A program made the position numbers and the translations under genes. Shown here in pieces: positions 7,058 through 16,252 of a DNA stretch of 34,102 nt (position 1 is its first letter; every line of letters starts with the position of its first letter). The DNA comes from an uncultured Bacilli bacterium (GTDB lineage Bacteria > Bacillota_I > Bacilli_A > RF39 > UBA660). Under the pieces are notes generated by a model. It searched no databases and had not been told where the DNA came from. It saw only the letters and a program-made list of their open reading frames with translations. The DNA is taken from the NCBI GenBank assembly GCA_944363595.1, contig CALVUN010000064.1, forward strand, positions 1-34,102, written 5' to 3'.

Positions 7058-8319
7058 TAACGGCGACCTCGATAGCTACGATTGATTAGACTACTTTCTA
7101 ATTGACGATATGTTTCTAGAGCAACACCAACAACGATTAAGATTCCTGTTCCACCAATACTTACACTTGATGGTAAGTTAGTATTAATAAAGCTACTAAA
7201 GACAATTGGTAATCCTGCAATAATAGCAATAAAGATAGCACCCATTAGGGTTATTCTACTTAAAACAGTCTTAATATAGTCTTTTGTTTCTTTACCTGGT
7301 CTTACTCCTGGAATATAACCACCTTGTTTATTTAGATTCTTTGATAATTCTTCAGTATTAATTGATAAAAAGACGTAAAAGAATGCAAATAAGAAGATAA
7401 GAATGATATATATTACAAAGCCAATTGGTGTTGTATAATTTAAGTATTTTGATACAAAAATTGAAAAGCCATTTTCACTTCCTAATATTCCGGCGATAAA
7501 GGCTGGAACTGAGAATAAAACGGAAGCAAAGATAACAGGCATGACACCAGCTGAATTTAATTTGAATGGAATATAGTTTTGTTTTTTACCATATGCTGCT
7601 GATGTTTGATTTGAGTATTGAATTGGTATTCTTCGTTCTGATTTTTCGATAAAAACGACACCAATAATAATAGCTATATAGAATAAAACAAATAATATAA
7701 AACTTACTATTCCAATAAATATTGATCCAGTTGTATCAAGAATTAATGTGTTAAATGTATCTATAAACATTTTTGGTATAGTTGATATAATACCTGCCAT
7801 AATGATTAATGATATTCCATTACCAATACCCCTTTGAGTTATTTGATCTCCTAGCCATAATAGGAACGCAGTACCTGCTGTTAAGATTGTTGCTATTTTG
7901 ATATAATCTATAGTTGTTCCATTTTGAACAAAGGCGAAAGCCATTGCTAAACCTTGGAAGAAAGCTATTATTATTCCTAAATAGCGATTTATTTTGTTGA
8001 TTTTACGACGTCCTTCTTGGCCTTGTTGTTTTAACTCAGAAAAATATGGTATGATGTCCATTTGTAATAAACTTGTTACAATTGATGCGGAGATATATGG
8101 CATTACACCAATAGCAAAGATGGAAAATTGTTCAAGTGCTCCTCCTCCAATTGCATTATATAGTTCCCATAATCCTAAACTAGATATGGCGCCTTCTGTT
8201 CCAGGAACGGGAATTGTCGTTCCTACAGCGAATATTAATAAACCAAATAAGGTAAATAAAATGCGGCCTCGAATATCTTTATTTTTAGGATTAAAGATAA
8301 GTTTTAAGGTTTTGAACAT
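7057..8319 (-). CDS. secY: Protein translocase subunit SecY
   Basis: SecY forms the protein-conducting channel with SecE and SecG. The 420 residues contain ten predicted membrane helices. Family motifs include the plug-proximal VPGTEGAISS after helix 1, the conserved SASIVTSLLQM before helix 3, IGNGISLIIMAGI, and the cytosolic loops RRIPIQYS and NKQGGYIPGVRPG. The length is slightly short of B. subtilis SecY (431). It directly follows rplO (start codon adjacent to the rplO TAG) and shares one base with adk. Confidence 0.98.
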   Translation of the reverse strand: MFKTLKLIFNPKNKDIRGRILFTLFGLLIFAVGTTIPVPGTEGAISSLGLWELYNAIGGGALEQFSIFAIGVMPYISASIVTSLLQMDIIPYFSELKQQGQEGRRKINKINRYLGIIIAFFQGLAMAFAFVQNGTTIDYIKIATILTAGTAFLLWLGDQITQRGIGNGISLIIMAGIISTIPKMFIDTFNTLILDTTGSIFIGIVSFILFVLFYIAIIIGVVFIEKSERRIPIQYSNQTSAAYGKKQNYIPFKLNSAGVMPVIFASVLFSVPAFIAGILGSENGFSIFVSKYLNYTTPIGFVIYIILIFLFAFFYVFLSINTEELSKNLNKQGGYIPGVRPGKETKDYIKTVLSRITLMGAIFIAIIAGLPIVFSSFINTNLPSSVSIGGTGILIVVGVALETYRQLESSLINRSYRGRR

Positions 8320-8763
8320 CTAAATCACCTCAGTTTTTCCACCATTTTTTTCTATTTTATCTTTAGCGACACTTGAAAATTTGTTGGCTTTAACAATTAG
8401 TTTTTTAGATAGTTCTCCATTTCCTAGAACTTTGATGCCATCTAATGTTTTCTTAATTAATCCAGTTTCAATTAATAATTCTGGTGTTACAACAGTTTCG
8501 TTGTCAAATCTTTCTAAGTCTGAAACATTAATTGTTGCATATACCGTTCTAAAGTTATAGTTATTAAATCCTCTTTTAGCCACTCTTCTGAATAATGGTG
8601 TTTGACCACCTTCAAAACCTGGTCTTACACCGCCACCACTTCTTGCGTTTTGTCCTTTTTCACCTTTGCCACTTGTTTTTCCAGTTCCACTTCCTGGTCC
8701 ACGTCCTACTCTTTTTCTATCTTTTATTGAACCTTCATTAGGTTTTAATTCATGTAATTTCAT
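8320..8763 (-). CDS. rplO: 50S ribosomal protein L15
   Basis: L15 is a central assembly protein of the large subunit with a long basic extension threading 23S rRNA. The 147 residues start [20 protein letters not shown] and carry the Gly/Arg-rich extension [19 protein letters not shown] and [14 protein letters not shown]. The length is typical. Its start codon overlaps the rpsE stop by one base (TAATG). In most Firmicutes rpmD (L30) would lie here, so this junction shows the gene is absent. Confidence 0.98.
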   Translation of the reverse strand: MKLHELKPNEGSIKDRKRVGRGPGSGTGKTSGKGEKGQNARSGGGVRPGFEGGQTPLFRRVAKRGFNNYNFRTVYATINVSDLERFDNETVVTPELLIETGLIKKTLDGIKVLGNGELSKKLIVKANKFSSVAKDKIEKNGGKTEVI

Positions 8764-9347
8764 TAGTTTAAAATCTCCTCAACTGTTTTTCCTCTTAATC
8801 TTGCAACGTGGGCTGGTGATTTTTGAGCTTTAAGGGCTTTTAATGTTGCTCTTGCCATGTTAATCTTTGTACTTGAACCAAGACTTTTTGACAATACATC
8901 TTTAACACCCGCTAATTCTAGAACATCACGAACTGGGCCACCGGCTTTTACTCCAGTACCTTCAGTGGCTGGTTTTAACATTACTCTAGCAGCTCCTTCT
9001 TTGACTGTTATTTCATGTGAAATGGTACGGTTATCTATTAAATCAATTTTAATGACATTTTTATTAGCAGCTAATGTGGCTTTTCTAACTGCATCAGGCA
9101 TTTCTTTGGCTTTTCCTGTTCCTAAGCCAACTTTTCCTTTACGATCTCCTACTACAACAGTAGCTGAGAAACGAAAGATACGTCCACCTTTAACAACTTT
9201 AGTTACACGATTGATATCGATGACTTTTTCTTCGTAAATTTTCGCTGGGCGATTGTTATTACGACGAGGTCTACGATTATTATTGCGTTCGTTGTTTTTT
9301 TGTGGTTCTTTAACGTTCTTAACGTCCGCTTTAACGTTTTCGTTCAT
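8763..9347 (-). CDS. rpsE: 30S ribosomal protein S5 with Asn/Arg-rich N-terminal extension
   Basis: S5 helps control decoding accuracy and mRNA unwinding at the entry channel. The core starts about residue 39 ([20 protein letters not shown]) and includes the double-stranded RNA-binding-like domain, [16 protein letters not shown], and [13 protein letters not shown]. The protein is 194 residues compared with about 166 in B. subtilis. The extra residues (about 1-36) are low-complexity, with many Asn and Arg ([17 protein letters not shown]) and no predicted fold. The start has an AGGAGGAAAACTT ribosome site, which supports the extended form. It is joined to rplO without rpmD between. Confidence 0.97.
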   Translation of the reverse strand: MNENVKADVKNVKEPQKNNERNNNRRPRRNNNRPAKIYEEKVIDINRVTKVVKGGRIFRFSATVVVGDRKGKVGLGTGKAKEMPDAVRKATLAANKNVIKIDLIDNRTISHEITVKEGAARVMLKPATEGTGVKAGGPVRDVLELAGVKDVLSKSLGSSTKINMARATLKALKAQKSPAHVARLRGKTVEEILN

Positions 9348-9362
9348 AAGTTTTCCTCCTTA

Positions 9363-9725
9363 TTAGAATTCTAATCCATTTTCACGGGCTGCTTCAGCTA
9401 ATGCTTTTACACGTCCATGATATAAGTATCCTCCACGATCAAAGACAACTTCTTTAATCTTGGCTTTTTTTGCTCTTTTAGCTATTTCAGCACCGATGAT
9501 TTTAGCAGCTTCAATGTTGCCACCGTTTTTAATATTAAGTTCTTTTTCTAAACTTGAAGCACTTACTAAAGTTACACCTTTTTCATCATCAATGATTTGT
9601 GCTGTTATATTAGCGTTTGATCTAAAGACATTTAATCTTGGTCTTGCACTTGTTCCAGATAAGTTTTTTCTTACTCTTTTGTGTCTTTCAAGACGCATGT
9701 CATTACGCGATTGTTTTTTTATCAT
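9363..9725 (-). CDS. rplR: 50S ribosomal protein L18
   Basis: L18 binds 5S rRNA and anchors it to the large subunit with L5. The protein starts [20 protein letters not shown] and shows the conserved [18 protein letters not shown] and [21 protein letters not shown] chose ATG 9725 over the in-frame GTG at 9731 because the AAAGGAG ribosome site lies 9 nt before the ATG but only 3 before the GTG. This gives 120 residues, the usual size. It lies 15 nt before rpsE and 21 nt after rplF. Confidence 0.96.
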   Translation of the reverse strand: MIKKQSRNDMRLERHKRVRKNLSGTSARPRLNVFRSNANITAQIIDDEKGVTLVSASSLEKELNIKNGGNIEAAKIIGAEIAKRAKKAKIKEVVFDRGGYLYHGRVKALAEAARENGLEF

Positions 9726-9746
9726 AAGCACTATCTCCTTTACTTA

Positions 9747-10286
9747 TTATTTAGAAGCTTTCTTTCCTTCTTTACGACGAATTTGTTCACCTTTGTATCT
9801 GATACCTTTTCCTTTATATGGTTCAGGTTCTCTTACTTTACGTACTTCGGCAGCAAATTTTCCTAAAGCTGCTTTATCGATACCTTCAAGTTCAATTTCG
9901 GTATTACTAATTGCTTTGGCTGTAATTCCAGCAGGAATTTCTATTTTTACTGGATGTGAATATCCTGCATTGACAGTCAATGTATTTCCTTGTACATTGA
10001 AACGGTAACCTACACCGATAATTTCTAATCCTTTTTTGTATCCTTCACTAACACCAATAATCATATTGTTGATATTTGAATTAGTAGTTCCATGCATAGC
10101 TTCGGTTTTTTTGTCGTTTTTTAATTTTTCAACAGTTACTTCACCATCTTTAACATTTACTTTTATATTGTCTACTAAATTTAATGTTAATTCTCCTTTT
10201 GGTCCTTTAACTGTTACTTTTTGATCAGTTACTTCAACATTAACATTTTCAGGTACTTTTAAAATTCTTTTTCCTATACGACTCAT
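9747..10286 (-). CDS. rplF: 50S ribosomal protein L6
   Basis: L6 lies at the base of the L7/L12 stalk near the GTPase-factor site. Two related alpha/beta domains are seen in 179 residues, starting MSRIGKRILKVPENV. The second ends with the diagnostic segment AAEVRKVREPEPYKGKGIRY followed by a basic tail (RRKEGKKASK). Length matches the family. The ribosome site AAAGGAGCTCTTTAA precedes the ATG, 15 nt after rpsH. Confidence 0.98.
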   Translation of the reverse strand: MSRIGKRILKVPENVNVEVTDQKVTVKGPKGELTLNLVDNIKVNVKDGEVTVEKLKNDKKTEAMHGTTNSNINNMIIGVSEGYKKGLEIIGVGYRFNVQGNTLTVNAGYSHPVKIEIPAGITAKAISNTEIELEGIDKAALGKFAAEVRKVREPEPYKGKGIRYKGEQIRRKEGKKASK

Positions 10287-10301
10287 TTAAAGAGCTCCTT
10301 T

Positions 10302-10697
10302 CTACCAAACATAAGCGATTACTTCGCCACCAACTTTTTCTTTACGAGCTTCTTTGTCTGTCATGATGCCTTTTGGTGTTGAAATAATTGCTATTCCTAA
10401 ACCGTTTAATACTTTTGGTAAATCTTCATGTGATGAATATACTCTTAAACCTGGTTTAGAAATTCTTTTTAGTCCAGTAATGACTGTCTCTTTATTGTGA
10501 CCATATTTTAATGTTAATGTTAGTGTAGCTTGAACACCATCTTTGTTTACATTATAGTTTTCGATGAAACCTTCATTTTTTAGGATTTTAGCGATTTCTA
10601 CTTTCATCTTTGATGATGGCATAGCTACTTCTTTATAATGCATTGCATTTGCATTACGAATTCTTGTTAGCATATCTGCGATTGGATCTGTTGTCAT
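10302..10697 (-). CDS. rpsH: 30S ribosomal protein S8
   Basis: S8 binds helix 21 of 16S rRNA early in assembly. In E. coli it represses the spc operon. The 131 residues begin [19 protein letters not shown] and end with the family signature [20 protein letters not shown] and AYVW. The length is normal. The ribosome site GGAGGGATTTAG is close to the ATG. The 50-nt gap before it is longer than elsewhere in the operon and contains a 17-nt palindrome. Confidence 0.98.
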   Translation of the reverse strand: MTTDPIADMLTRIRNANAMHYKEVAMPSSKMKVEIAKILKNEGFIENYNVNKDGVQATLTLTLKYGHNKETVITGLKRISKPGLRVYSSHEDLPKVLNGLGIAIISTPKGIMTDKEARKEKVGGEVIAYVW

Positions 10698-10719
10698 CTA
10701 AATCCCTCCTTCTTTTATT

Positions 10720-10736
10720 ATTAGTTTAAAACTAAT
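10720..10736. promoter_or_regulatory. Palindrome in the rpsN-rpsH gap
   Basis: ATTAGTTT, one base, AAACTAAT forms a perfect inverted repeat between rpsN and rpsH. It has no U tract on the transcript side, so it is not a standard terminator. It might be an mRNA-processing or regulatory hairpin in the longest gap inside this part of the operon. No function can be shown. Confidence 0.3.
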
Positions 10737-10747
10737 CTATTTAGTTA

Positions 10748-10933
10748 TTACCAACTTGATTTTTTAACGCCTGGTATTTGTCCTTTGTAAGCTAATTCTC
10801 TAAAACAAATACGACATAGTCCAAAATCACTCATAACAGCATGTGGTCTGCCACATCTTTGACAACGAGTATATTCACGAACTTTATACTTTGGTTTTTT
10901 GTGTGATTTTATCACCATTGATTTTCTTGCCAT
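10748..10933 (-). CDS. rpsN: 30S ribosomal protein S14, zinc type
   Basis: This is a 61-residue S14, [20 protein letters not shown] onward, with zinc ligands C24, C27, C40 and C43 (CQRC and CRIC). It ends with the conserved [11 protein letters not shown]. The short zinc form is standard for the spc operon of Firmicutes. An upstream in-frame ATG at 10966 would add 11 residues, but it lies within rplE and lacks a ribosome site. The ATG at 10933 has AAGGAGGAAAAT directly before it, overlapping the rplE stop. Confidence 0.97.
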   Translation of the reverse strand: MARKSMVIKSHKKPKYKVREYTRCQRCGRPHAVMSDFGLCRICFRELAYKGQIPGVKKSSW

Positions 10934-10943
10934 ATTTTCCTCC

Positions 10944-11483
10944 TTATTTCCTAAAAGGAACTCCAAGTTCTTTTAATAGGTCAAAAGCTTCGTCATTTGT
11001 TTTTGCTGTTGTAACAATAACGATATCCATTCCTCTTACTTTAACTACTTCATCAAAATTAATTTCAGGGAAAATAATTTGTTCTTTAATACCAATAGTA
11101 TAATTTCCGCGTCCGTCAAAGCTTTTTTTAGATAAGCCATGGAAGTCTCTTACACGTGGTAGGCTAATAGATATTAATTTATCTAGGAATGTGTACATTC
11201 TTTCACCACGTAAAGTTACTTTACATCCTATTTTATGACCTTCTCTTACTTTGAATGAGGCAATTGATTTCTTTGCTTTTGTTTCAATAGCTTTTTGACC
11301 TGTAATGGCTTCTAGATCCTTTACGGCAGCCTCTAACATTTTTGAGTTAGATACAGCATCACCTACACCAACGTTAACGACGATTTTTTCTATCTTAGGA
11401 ACCATCATTGGTGTTTTATAGCCATATTTTGCTGTTAAACTTGGAACAACTTCATTTTTATATTTTTCTTCTAGGCGGTTCAT
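10944..11483 (-). CDS. rplE: 50S ribosomal protein L5
   Basis: L5 binds 5S rRNA and forms a bridge to the 30S head, contacting P-site tRNA. The 179 residues start [20 protein letters not shown] and carry the signature [31 protein letters not shown] and the [16 protein letters not shown] strand. Ends in PFRK. The length is typical. The terminal Arg is an AGG codon at a position where Arg is plausible. It follows rplX by 22 nt. Confidence 0.98.
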   Translation of the reverse strand: MNRLEEKYKNEVVPSLTAKYGYKTPMMVPKIEKIVVNVGVGDAVSNSKMLEAAVKDLEAITGQKAIETKAKKSIASFKVREGHKIGCKVTLRGERMYTFLDKLISISLPRVRDFHGLSKKSFDGRGNYTIGIKEQIIFPEINFDEVVKVRGMDIVIVTTAKTNDEAFDLLKELGVPFRK

Positions 11484-11505
11484 TTACTGCCACCCTCCTT
11501 CCAAA

Positions 11506-11811
11506 TTAGTCAATCTTTTCATTAGATTTTTTTGAAATTCTAATTTTTTTACCATCTTTATCAAAATCATATTTGATTTTGGTTGGTTTTTTAGTTTTTG
11601 GATCTATTATTGCAACATTTGAGACATGAATAGGTGCTTCTATTGTAATTATTTCACCTGTTCCATTGTTGTTTTTAGGTTTTAAATGTTTCTTTCTTAA
11701 ATTTACACCTTCCACAACGACTTTGTCTTTTAAAGTGCGGATAATTTTTCCTTCTTTACCTTTATTTGCACCAGCAATTACTATTACTTTATCACCAGTT
11801 TTAAGTTTCAT
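11506..11811 (-). CDS. rplX: 50S ribosomal protein L24
   Basis: L24 is an assembly-initiator protein that binds the 5' part of 23S rRNA. The 101 residues start MKLKTGDKVIVIAGANKGKE, the KOW motif. They continue with VVVEGVNLRKKHLKP and the segment IEAPIHVSNVAIIDPKTKKP. Length is normal for Bacilli. An AGGAGGAAAAAAAC ribosome site precedes the ATG, 26 nt after rplN. No deviation is seen. Confidence 0.98.
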   Translation of the reverse strand: MKLKTGDKVIVIAGANKGKEGKIIRTLKDKVVVEGVNLRKKHLKPKNNNGTGEIITIEAPIHVSNVAIIDPKTKKPTKIKYDFDKDGKKIRISKKSNEKID

Positions 11812-11837
11812 GTTTTTTTCCTCCTTAAACTAATGGA

Positions 11838-12206
11838 TTATAGTACATCTTTAGCTAAACTTATGATCTTTGAAAAATCATGATCACGTAGTTCACGAGC
11901 TACTGGTCCAAGTACACGAGTTCCGATTGGGCTTTTATCATCTTTGATAAGAACACATGCGTTATCATCAAATTTGATATAAGTTCCATCTTCTCTTTTT
12001 ACTCCAAACTTACTTCTAACAATAACAGCTTTTACTACTTTACCTTTCTTGATGTTACCATTTGGAGTTGCTTTTTTGACTGTACCAACGACTATATCTC
12101 CAATATTACCAGTTTTTACTTTACTACCACCAAGAACTCTTATGACTAAAAGTTCACGGGCACCACTGTTGTCCGCTACTTTTAAGCGGGTTTCTTGTTG
12201 TACCAT
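11838..12206 (-). CDS. rplN: 50S ribosomal protein L14
   Basis: L14 lies near the factor-binding site and bridges to 16S helix 44. It is also the site where the silencing factor RsfS acts. The 122 residues start [20 protein letters not shown] and contain the family signature [20 protein letters not shown] and [20 protein letters not shown]. The length is exactly typical. It is the first gene of the spc part but is only 28 nt from rpsQ, with no terminator or promoter visible between, so S10 and spc are one transcript. Confidence 0.98.
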   Translation of the reverse strand: MVQQETRLKVADNSGARELLVIRVLGGSKVKTGNIGDIVVGTVKKATPNGNIKKGKVVKAVIVRSKFGVKREDGTYIKFDDNACVLIKDDKSPIGTRVLGPVARELRDHDFSKIISLAKDVL

Positions 12207-12234
12207 TTATTATTCCTCCTTCCAACTAAAGAGA

Positions 12235-12489
12235 TTATAGAACTACTGCTTTTTCAACTACTTCTACAAGTTCATATCTTTTAGTTTTAGATAATGGTCG
12301 AGTCGCAACTAAGCGTACTTTGTCTCCGACATGTGCCATGTTTTTTTCATCATGAGCTGCATATTTTTTTGTGTCTTTATATCTTTTTTTGTATTTGGAA
12401 TCTGTTTTATAAGTTTCAACTTTAACAATAATTGTTTTATCTGGTTTGTCACTTACAACGACACCAATTATTTCACGTTTATCTTTCAT
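12235..12489 (-). CDS. rpsQ: 30S ribosomal protein S17
   Basis: S17 is an early-binding OB-fold protein of the 30S body. The 84 residues read [20 protein letters not shown] at the start, then the central [20 protein letters not shown] and the [18 protein letters not shown] end. The length is slightly shorter than the B. subtilis protein (87). It starts 17 nt after rpmC, with an AAGGAGGAATATGTCCTT-type ribosome region. No oddity is seen. Confidence 0.97.
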   Translation of the reverse strand: MKDKREIIGVVVSDKPDKTIIVKVETYKTDSKYKKRYKDTKKYAAHDEKNMAHVGDKVRLVATRPLSKTKRYELVEVVEKAVVL

Positions 12490-12506
12490 AAGGACATATT
12501 CCTCCT

Positions 12507-12707
12507 TTAACCTTCTATTTCTCTTTCTTTAAGAATTGTCTTTAAACGAGCAACTTCTTTTCTTAATTCTCTCATGTGAGCTGGATTTTCAAGATTGCCC
12601 ATTGCTTTTTTAAATCTTAAATTAAATAATTCTTCTTTAAGACTATCGATTTTTTTGTTTATTTCTTCAGTGGTTAATTTTCTTAAATCATTAGTTTTTG
12701 TTTTCAT
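12507..12707 (-). CDS. rpmC: 50S ribosomal protein L29
   Basis: L29 lies at the polypeptide exit tunnel next to L23. The protein is a helical hairpin of 66 residues, [20 protein letters not shown], with the conserved [21 protein letters not shown] start at ATG 12707 rather than the in-frame GTG codons at 12719 and 12716. GGTGA lies 5 nt before the ATG and matches the end of the anti-SD complement, and 66 residues is the usual size. The start overlaps the end of rplP by 17 nt. Confidence 0.93.
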   Translation of the reverse strand: MKTKTNDLRKLTTEEINKKIDSLKEELFNLRFKKAMGNLENPAHMRELRKEVARLKTILKEREIEG

Positions 12708-13125
12708 TAACCTCACCACTTTCTTTTTTTACAAATTTACATTTTATTGGTAATTTATGAGAAGCTAGACGTAATGCTTCACGAGCTGTTGCTTCATCAA
12801 CACCACCTACTTCAAACATTACTTTTCCTTCTTTAACTACCGCTACCCATACTTCTGGATTTCCTTTACCTTTACCTTGACGTGTTTCTAGAGGCTTTTT
12901 AGTTAGTGATAAATCTGGAAAAATGTTAATCCAAACTTTACCACCACGTTTCATATAACGAGTCATAGCAATACGAGCTGCTTCGATTTGTTGTGATGTA
13001 ATCCAAGCTCCTTCTTTTGCCATTAAACCATATTCACCAAAGTTTACTTTAGTGTTTCCTCTGGCTTTGCCTTCATATTTTCTTCTAAATGTTTTTCTGT
13101 GCTTAGTTCTTTTTGGCATCAACAT
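12691..13125 (-). CDS. rplP: 50S ribosomal protein L16
   Basis: L16 positions A-site tRNA near the peptidyl transferase centre. The 144 residues start [20 protein letters not shown], as in other Bacilli, and contain [20 protein letters not shown] and the conserved [12 protein letters not shown] loop. The first ATG is favoured because AGGGAGG lies 8 nt before it. The start overlaps rpsC by 23 nt. The C-terminal tail ([10 protein letters not shown]) overlaps the rpmC start. Confidence 0.97.
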   Translation of the reverse strand: MLMPKRTKHRKTFRRKYEGKARGNTKVNFGEYGLMAKEGAWITSQQIEAARIAMTRYMKRGGKVWINIFPDLSLTKKPLETRQGKGKGNPEVWVAVVKEGKVMFEVGGVDEATAREALRLASHKLPIKCKFVKKESGEVNENKN

Positions 13126-13777
13126 TGGAATTACCTCCCTTTTTGTCTCCTAGAATTTCGCCTTTATATATCCATACTTTAACACCTATTTTACCATATG
13201 TTGTATTAGCTTCAGATGTAGCATAGTCGATATCTGCTCTTAAGGTATGAAGAGGAATTGTTCCTTCAGAATATCCTTCACCACGAGCAATGTCTGCTCC
13301 TCCTAGACGACCTGATACTAAGGTTTTAATTCCTTTAGCACCAGCTTTCATTGTATTTCTAATAGCTTTCTTTTGAGCTACTCTAAATGAAACACGATTT
13401 TCAATTTGATGTGCAATATTGTCCGCTACTAATTGGGCAACCATATCTGGGTTTTTGATTTCAACAACAGTAAGTCTTAATTCTTCTTTTACTAGCTTTG
13501 ATAAGGCTTTTGTTGTTTTCTCTATTTCAACACCACTTTGACCCATAATGATGCCTGGTTTTGATGCGTAGATAAAGACTTCAGTTCTTTTATTGTTTCT
13601 TTCGATAACAATTTTAGAAATACCAGCAGTTTTATACTTTTTGAATAAGTATTTACGAATTTGAACATCATTATTTAAGAATTTAGTGAAATCTTTTTTG
13701 CCTTCAGCATACCATTTTGCTTCCCAGTCTTTATTGATTCCAATTCTAAGTCCCACTGGACTAACTTTTTGTCCCAT
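13103..13777 (-). CDS. rpsC: 30S ribosomal protein S3
   Basis: S3 forms part of the mRNA entry gate. The 224 residues start [20 protein letters not shown], followed by the KH RNA-binding domain (about 40-110, with [19 protein letters not shown] and the GxxG-like loop IMGQSG), then the C-terminal domain with [19 protein letters not shown] and [14 protein letters not shown]. The length is near the B. subtilis value (218). It follows rplV by 12 nt, and its 3' end overlaps rplP by 23 nt. Confidence 0.98.
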   Translation of the reverse strand: MGQKVSPVGLRIGINKDWEAKWYAEGKKDFTKFLNNDVQIRKYLFKKYKTAGISKIVIERNNKRTEVFIYASKPGIIMGQSGVEIEKTTKALSKLVKEELRLTVVEIKNPDMVAQLVADNIAHQIENRVSFRVAQKKAIRNTMKAGAKGIKTLVSGRLGGADIARGEGYSEGTIPLHTLRADIDYATSEANTTYGKIGVKVWIYKGEILGDKKGGNSNVDAKKN

Positions 13778-13789
13778 TGAGCTTCCTCC

Positions 13790-14137
13790 TTACTTATTTT
13801 TTTCACTTACGATTATTGTAATGTGACTTGTTTTATGATCGTTTCTTCCAACATGGCCACGTGAGTCCATTTTTCCTCTTTTCATGACAATGCTTTCATC
13901 AACGTAACATTTACTTATATATAGTTTTTCTTCATTCATATTGTTATTATTAACAGCATTAGCTACTGCTGAATTTAAAACTTTTTCGATAATTCTTGCA
14001 GCCCTTTGTGGTTGGTTGAACAGAATAGCTCTTGCTTCATTTACATCTTTACCACGAATTAAATCAATTATTAGACGAGTTTTACGAGGAGCTATTCTGA
14101 CAGTTTTAGCTACTGCTTTAACTTCCATTGTTTCCAT
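13790..14137 (-). CDS. rplV: 50S ribosomal protein L22
   Basis: L22 lines the exit tunnel with a long beta hairpin, the site of macrolide-resistance changes. The 115 residues begin METMEVKAVAKTVRIAPRKT and contain the conserved RLIIDLIRGKDVNEARAI and the hairpin around MKRGKMDSRGHVGRNDHKTS. The length is typical and the hairpin shows no insertion or deletion that I can recognise. The ribosome site is AGGAGGATAAT. It follows rpsS by 21 nt. Confidence 0.97.
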   Translation of the reverse strand: METMEVKAVAKTVRIAPRKTRLIIDLIRGKDVNEARAILFNQPQRAARIIEKVLNSAVANAVNNNNMNEEKLYISKCYVDESIVMKRGKMDSRGHVGRNDHKTSHITIIVSEKNK

Positions 14138-14158
14138 ATTATCCTCCTTTTTGAGAAA

Positions 14159-14428
14159 TTACTTCTTTTTATCTGCGCCGTGTCCGCCAAACTTACGAGT
14201 TGGTGCGAATTCACCTAATTTATGTCCGACCATATCTTCTGTTACATAAACAGGAATGAATTCTTTACCATTGTGTACTGCAAAAGTGTGACCAATAAAA
14301 TCAGGATAAATTGTTGAACGACGAGACCAAGTTTTAATAACTTCTTTTTTTCCAGATTCGTTTAGTCCTTGAACTTTTTTTAGTAATCTTTCAAAGACAT
14401 AAGGTCCTTTCTTTAAACTTCTTGCCAT
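14159..14428 (-). CDS. rpsS: 30S ribosomal protein S19
   Basis: S19 lies in the head of the 30S subunit with S13. The protein starts [20 protein letters not shown] and contains [20 protein letters not shown] and [21 protein letters not shown] chose ATG 14428 over the TTG at 14437, as the AAAGGA ribosome site abuts the TTG but lies 9 nt before the ATG. This gives 89 residues, close to the usual 92. The spacing to rplB is 20 nt. Confidence 0.96.
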   Translation of the reverse strand: MARSLKKGPYVFERLLKKVQGLNESGKKEVIKTWSRRSTIYPDFIGHTFAVHNGKEFIPVYVTEDMVGHKLGEFAPTRKFGGHGADKKK

Positions 14429-14448
14429 CTTAATCAATCCTTTCTTTA

Positions 14449-15279
14449 TTATTTCTTACGACGAGTCACGATATATTTATCTGATTCTTTTTTATTTTTT
14501 CTAGTCTTATATCCTAAAGCAGGTTTACCCCAAGGTGTCATTGGTCCACTGCGACCGATTGGTGCACGTCCTTCACCACCACCATGTGGGTGATCATTAG
14601 GGTTCATAACAGAACCACGAACGGTTGGTCTTATACCTTTATAACGAGTACGACCAGCTTTACCGATTTTTACTAGTCCATAATCTTCATTACCAACTTC
14701 ACCGATTGTTGCACGGCATGTTCCTAATATTTTTCTTGTTTCGCCACTTGCTAATCTTATTAGTACGTATTTATCTTCACGTCCTAATATTTGTGCAGAG
14801 TTACCAGCTGATCTTGCTAATTGGCCACCTTTTCCTGGTTTTAATTCGATATTGTGAATAACAGTACCAATAGGAATATTCATAATTGGCATTGCATTAC
14901 CAGTTTTAATATCGACTCTTTCACCTGATTCGACAATGTCGCCGACTTTTAATCCTTTTGGTGCAATAATATATGCTTTTGTTCCATCTTTGTAGTTTAA
15001 TAAAGCAATATTAGCACTTCTATTGGGATCATATTCGATACTGGCTACACTAGCAGTAATTCCATCTTTAACTCTTTTGAAATCAATGATACGGTATTTT
15101 CTTTTTACACCGCCACCACGATGTCTTACGGTAATTTTTCCTTGGTTATTACGACCATTAGTTTTTTTCTTGGTTACTACAAGACTTTTTTCAGGAGTCT
15201 TTTTGGTAATTTCTTCATTGACCAAAGTACTTTTTTGTCTTTGACCATTTGTCATTGGTTTATATACTCTAATTGCCAT
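14449..15279 (-). CDS. rplB: 50S ribosomal protein L2
   Basis: L2 is essential for subunit joining and peptidyl transfer. The 276 residues include the N-terminal [18 protein letters not shown], the RNA-binding [20 protein letters not shown], the SH3-like region [17 protein letters not shown], and the C-terminal signature [20 protein letters not shown], with the conserved histidine near residue 230. The end is basic ([18 protein letters not shown]). Length is one residue from B. subtilis (277). The gap to rplW is 18 nt with an AAAGGAGG ribosome site. Confidence 0.98.
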   Translation of the reverse strand: MAIRVYKPMTNGQRQKSTLVNEEITKKTPEKSLVVTKKKTNGRNNQGKITVRHRGGGVKRKYRIIDFKRVKDGITASVASIEYDPNRSANIALLNYKDGTKAYIIAPKGLKVGDIVESGERVDIKTGNAMPIMNIPIGTVIHNIELKPGKGGQLARSAGNSAQILGREDKYVLIRLASGETRKILGTCRATIGEVGNEDYGLVKIGKAGRTRYKGIRPTVRGSVMNPNDHPHGGGEGRAPIGRSGPMTPWGKPALGYKTRKNKKESDKYIVTRRKK

Positions 15280-15297
15280 TTTTTTATCCTCCTTTTA

Positions 15298-15576
15298 TTA
15301 GTCGAAACTAATAGTACTTCCTTTTGCTAATTTTACATAAGCTTTTTTATAGCTTTTTGTCATACCTTGATAACGTCCTACTCTTTTTTTCTTAGGATGA
15401 ACATTAACAGTATTTACATTTTCTACTTTTACATTAAAGATTTTTTTAATTGCTTGTTTGATTTGTGTTTTATTAGCTTTTTTGGCTACTTTAAACACAT
15501 ATGTTCCATTTTGTTCACATAAAGTTGCTTTTTCAGTAATAACAGGTGCAATAATAATATCACGATAGTTATTCAT
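15298..15576 (-). CDS. rplW: 50S ribosomal protein L23
   Basis: L23 sits at the tunnel exit and docks trigger factor and signal recognition particle. The 92 residues read MNNYRDIIIAPVITEKATLC at the start, then KVAKKANKTQIKQAIKKIFN, which is the RNA-binding part, and VNVHPKKKRVGRYQGMTKSY. The length is typical. Its start overlaps the rplD stop by 8 nt (ATGAATAA), suggesting coupling; the AGGAGGTG ribosome site lies inside rplD. Confidence 0.98.
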   Translation of the reverse strand: MNNYRDIIIAPVITEKATLCEQNGTYVFKVAKKANKTQIKQAIKKIFNVKVENVNTVNVHPKKKRVGRYQGMTKSYKKAYVKLAKGSTISFD

Positions 15577-16201
15577 TAGAAAGCACCTCCTCTAATTTTT
15601 GTAATGAACTTTCAGTCATTAACATGATATCGGCACTTACAACATCAAATGAATTTACATCTTTGTAAGTTATTACTTTAACATTAGCTAAATTTCTAGC
15701 TGCACGACAAATATTATCGTTTAATTCTTCTAAAACAATTAGCACTTTTGCATTAGTAATATTTAGATTGTTTAATACTTCTAACATGTTTTTGGTTTTT
15801 GGTTCATTAATTTCTAATTTGTCTAAGACGATTAGTTCTTTATCTTGTGCTTTGTATGTTAAAGCTGATTTTAAAGCTAATCTTCTTTCTTTTTTATTTT
15901 GTTTCTTTGAGTAATCTCTTGGTGTTGGTCCAAATACGACACCACCATGACGCCATTGTGGAGCACGAATACTTCCTTGACGAGCATTACCTGTTCCTTT
16001 TTGTCTCCATGGTTTTCTACCACCACCAGATACTTCACTTCTGTCTTTTGTCTTAGCTGTTCCTTGTCTTAATGAAGCTTGATTTAGTACAATAGCATTA
16101 TGTAAAACGCCATCGTTTGGTTCAATATTCCAAATGTTATCTTGTAATTTTATTTCTTTAACCTTTTCACCATTTTGGTAAAGCATATCAATTTTAGACA
16201 T
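15569..16201 (-). CDS. rplD: 50S ribosomal protein L4
   Basis: L4 enters the exit tunnel; in E. coli it also represses the S10 operon. The 210 residues start MSKIDMLYQNGEKVKEIKLQ, have the tunnel loop GGGRKPWRQKGTGNARQGS with PQWRHGGVVFGPTPRDYS, then the globular part ending EEVLSNE. I take ATG 16201 because AAGGAGGAAAAT lies right before it; an upstream ATG at 16222 lacks this. The length agrees with B. subtilis (207). Self-regulation through the rpsJ leader is possible but unproven. Confidence 0.97.
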   Translation of the reverse strand: MSKIDMLYQNGEKVKEIKLQDNIWNIEPNDGVLHNAIVLNQASLRQGTAKTKDRSEVSGGGRKPWRQKGTGNARQGSIRAPQWRHGGVVFGPTPRDYSKKQNKKERRLALKSALTYKAQDKELIVLDKLEINEPKTKNMLEVLNNLNITNAKVLIVLEELNDNICRAARNLANVKVITYKDVNSFDVVSADIMLMTESSLQKLEEVLSNE

Positions 16202-16252
16202 ATTTTCCTCCTTTTTCATCACAATTTTTTTCCTTATTATATAGTAGCAATA

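Noticed and set aside
10720-10736. Terminator inside the ribosomal operon
   Set aside because: The palindrome is not followed by a U tract and transcription must continue to rpsH and beyond.
10934-10966. Eleven-residue N-terminal extension of S14
   Set aside because: The upstream ATG lies in rplE without a ribosome site and the family begins at MARKS.
15023-15330. Open frames on the plus strand opposite rplB and other ribosomal genes
   Set aside because: They lie antisense to strongly conserved genes, lack ribosome sites, and show no domain pattern.
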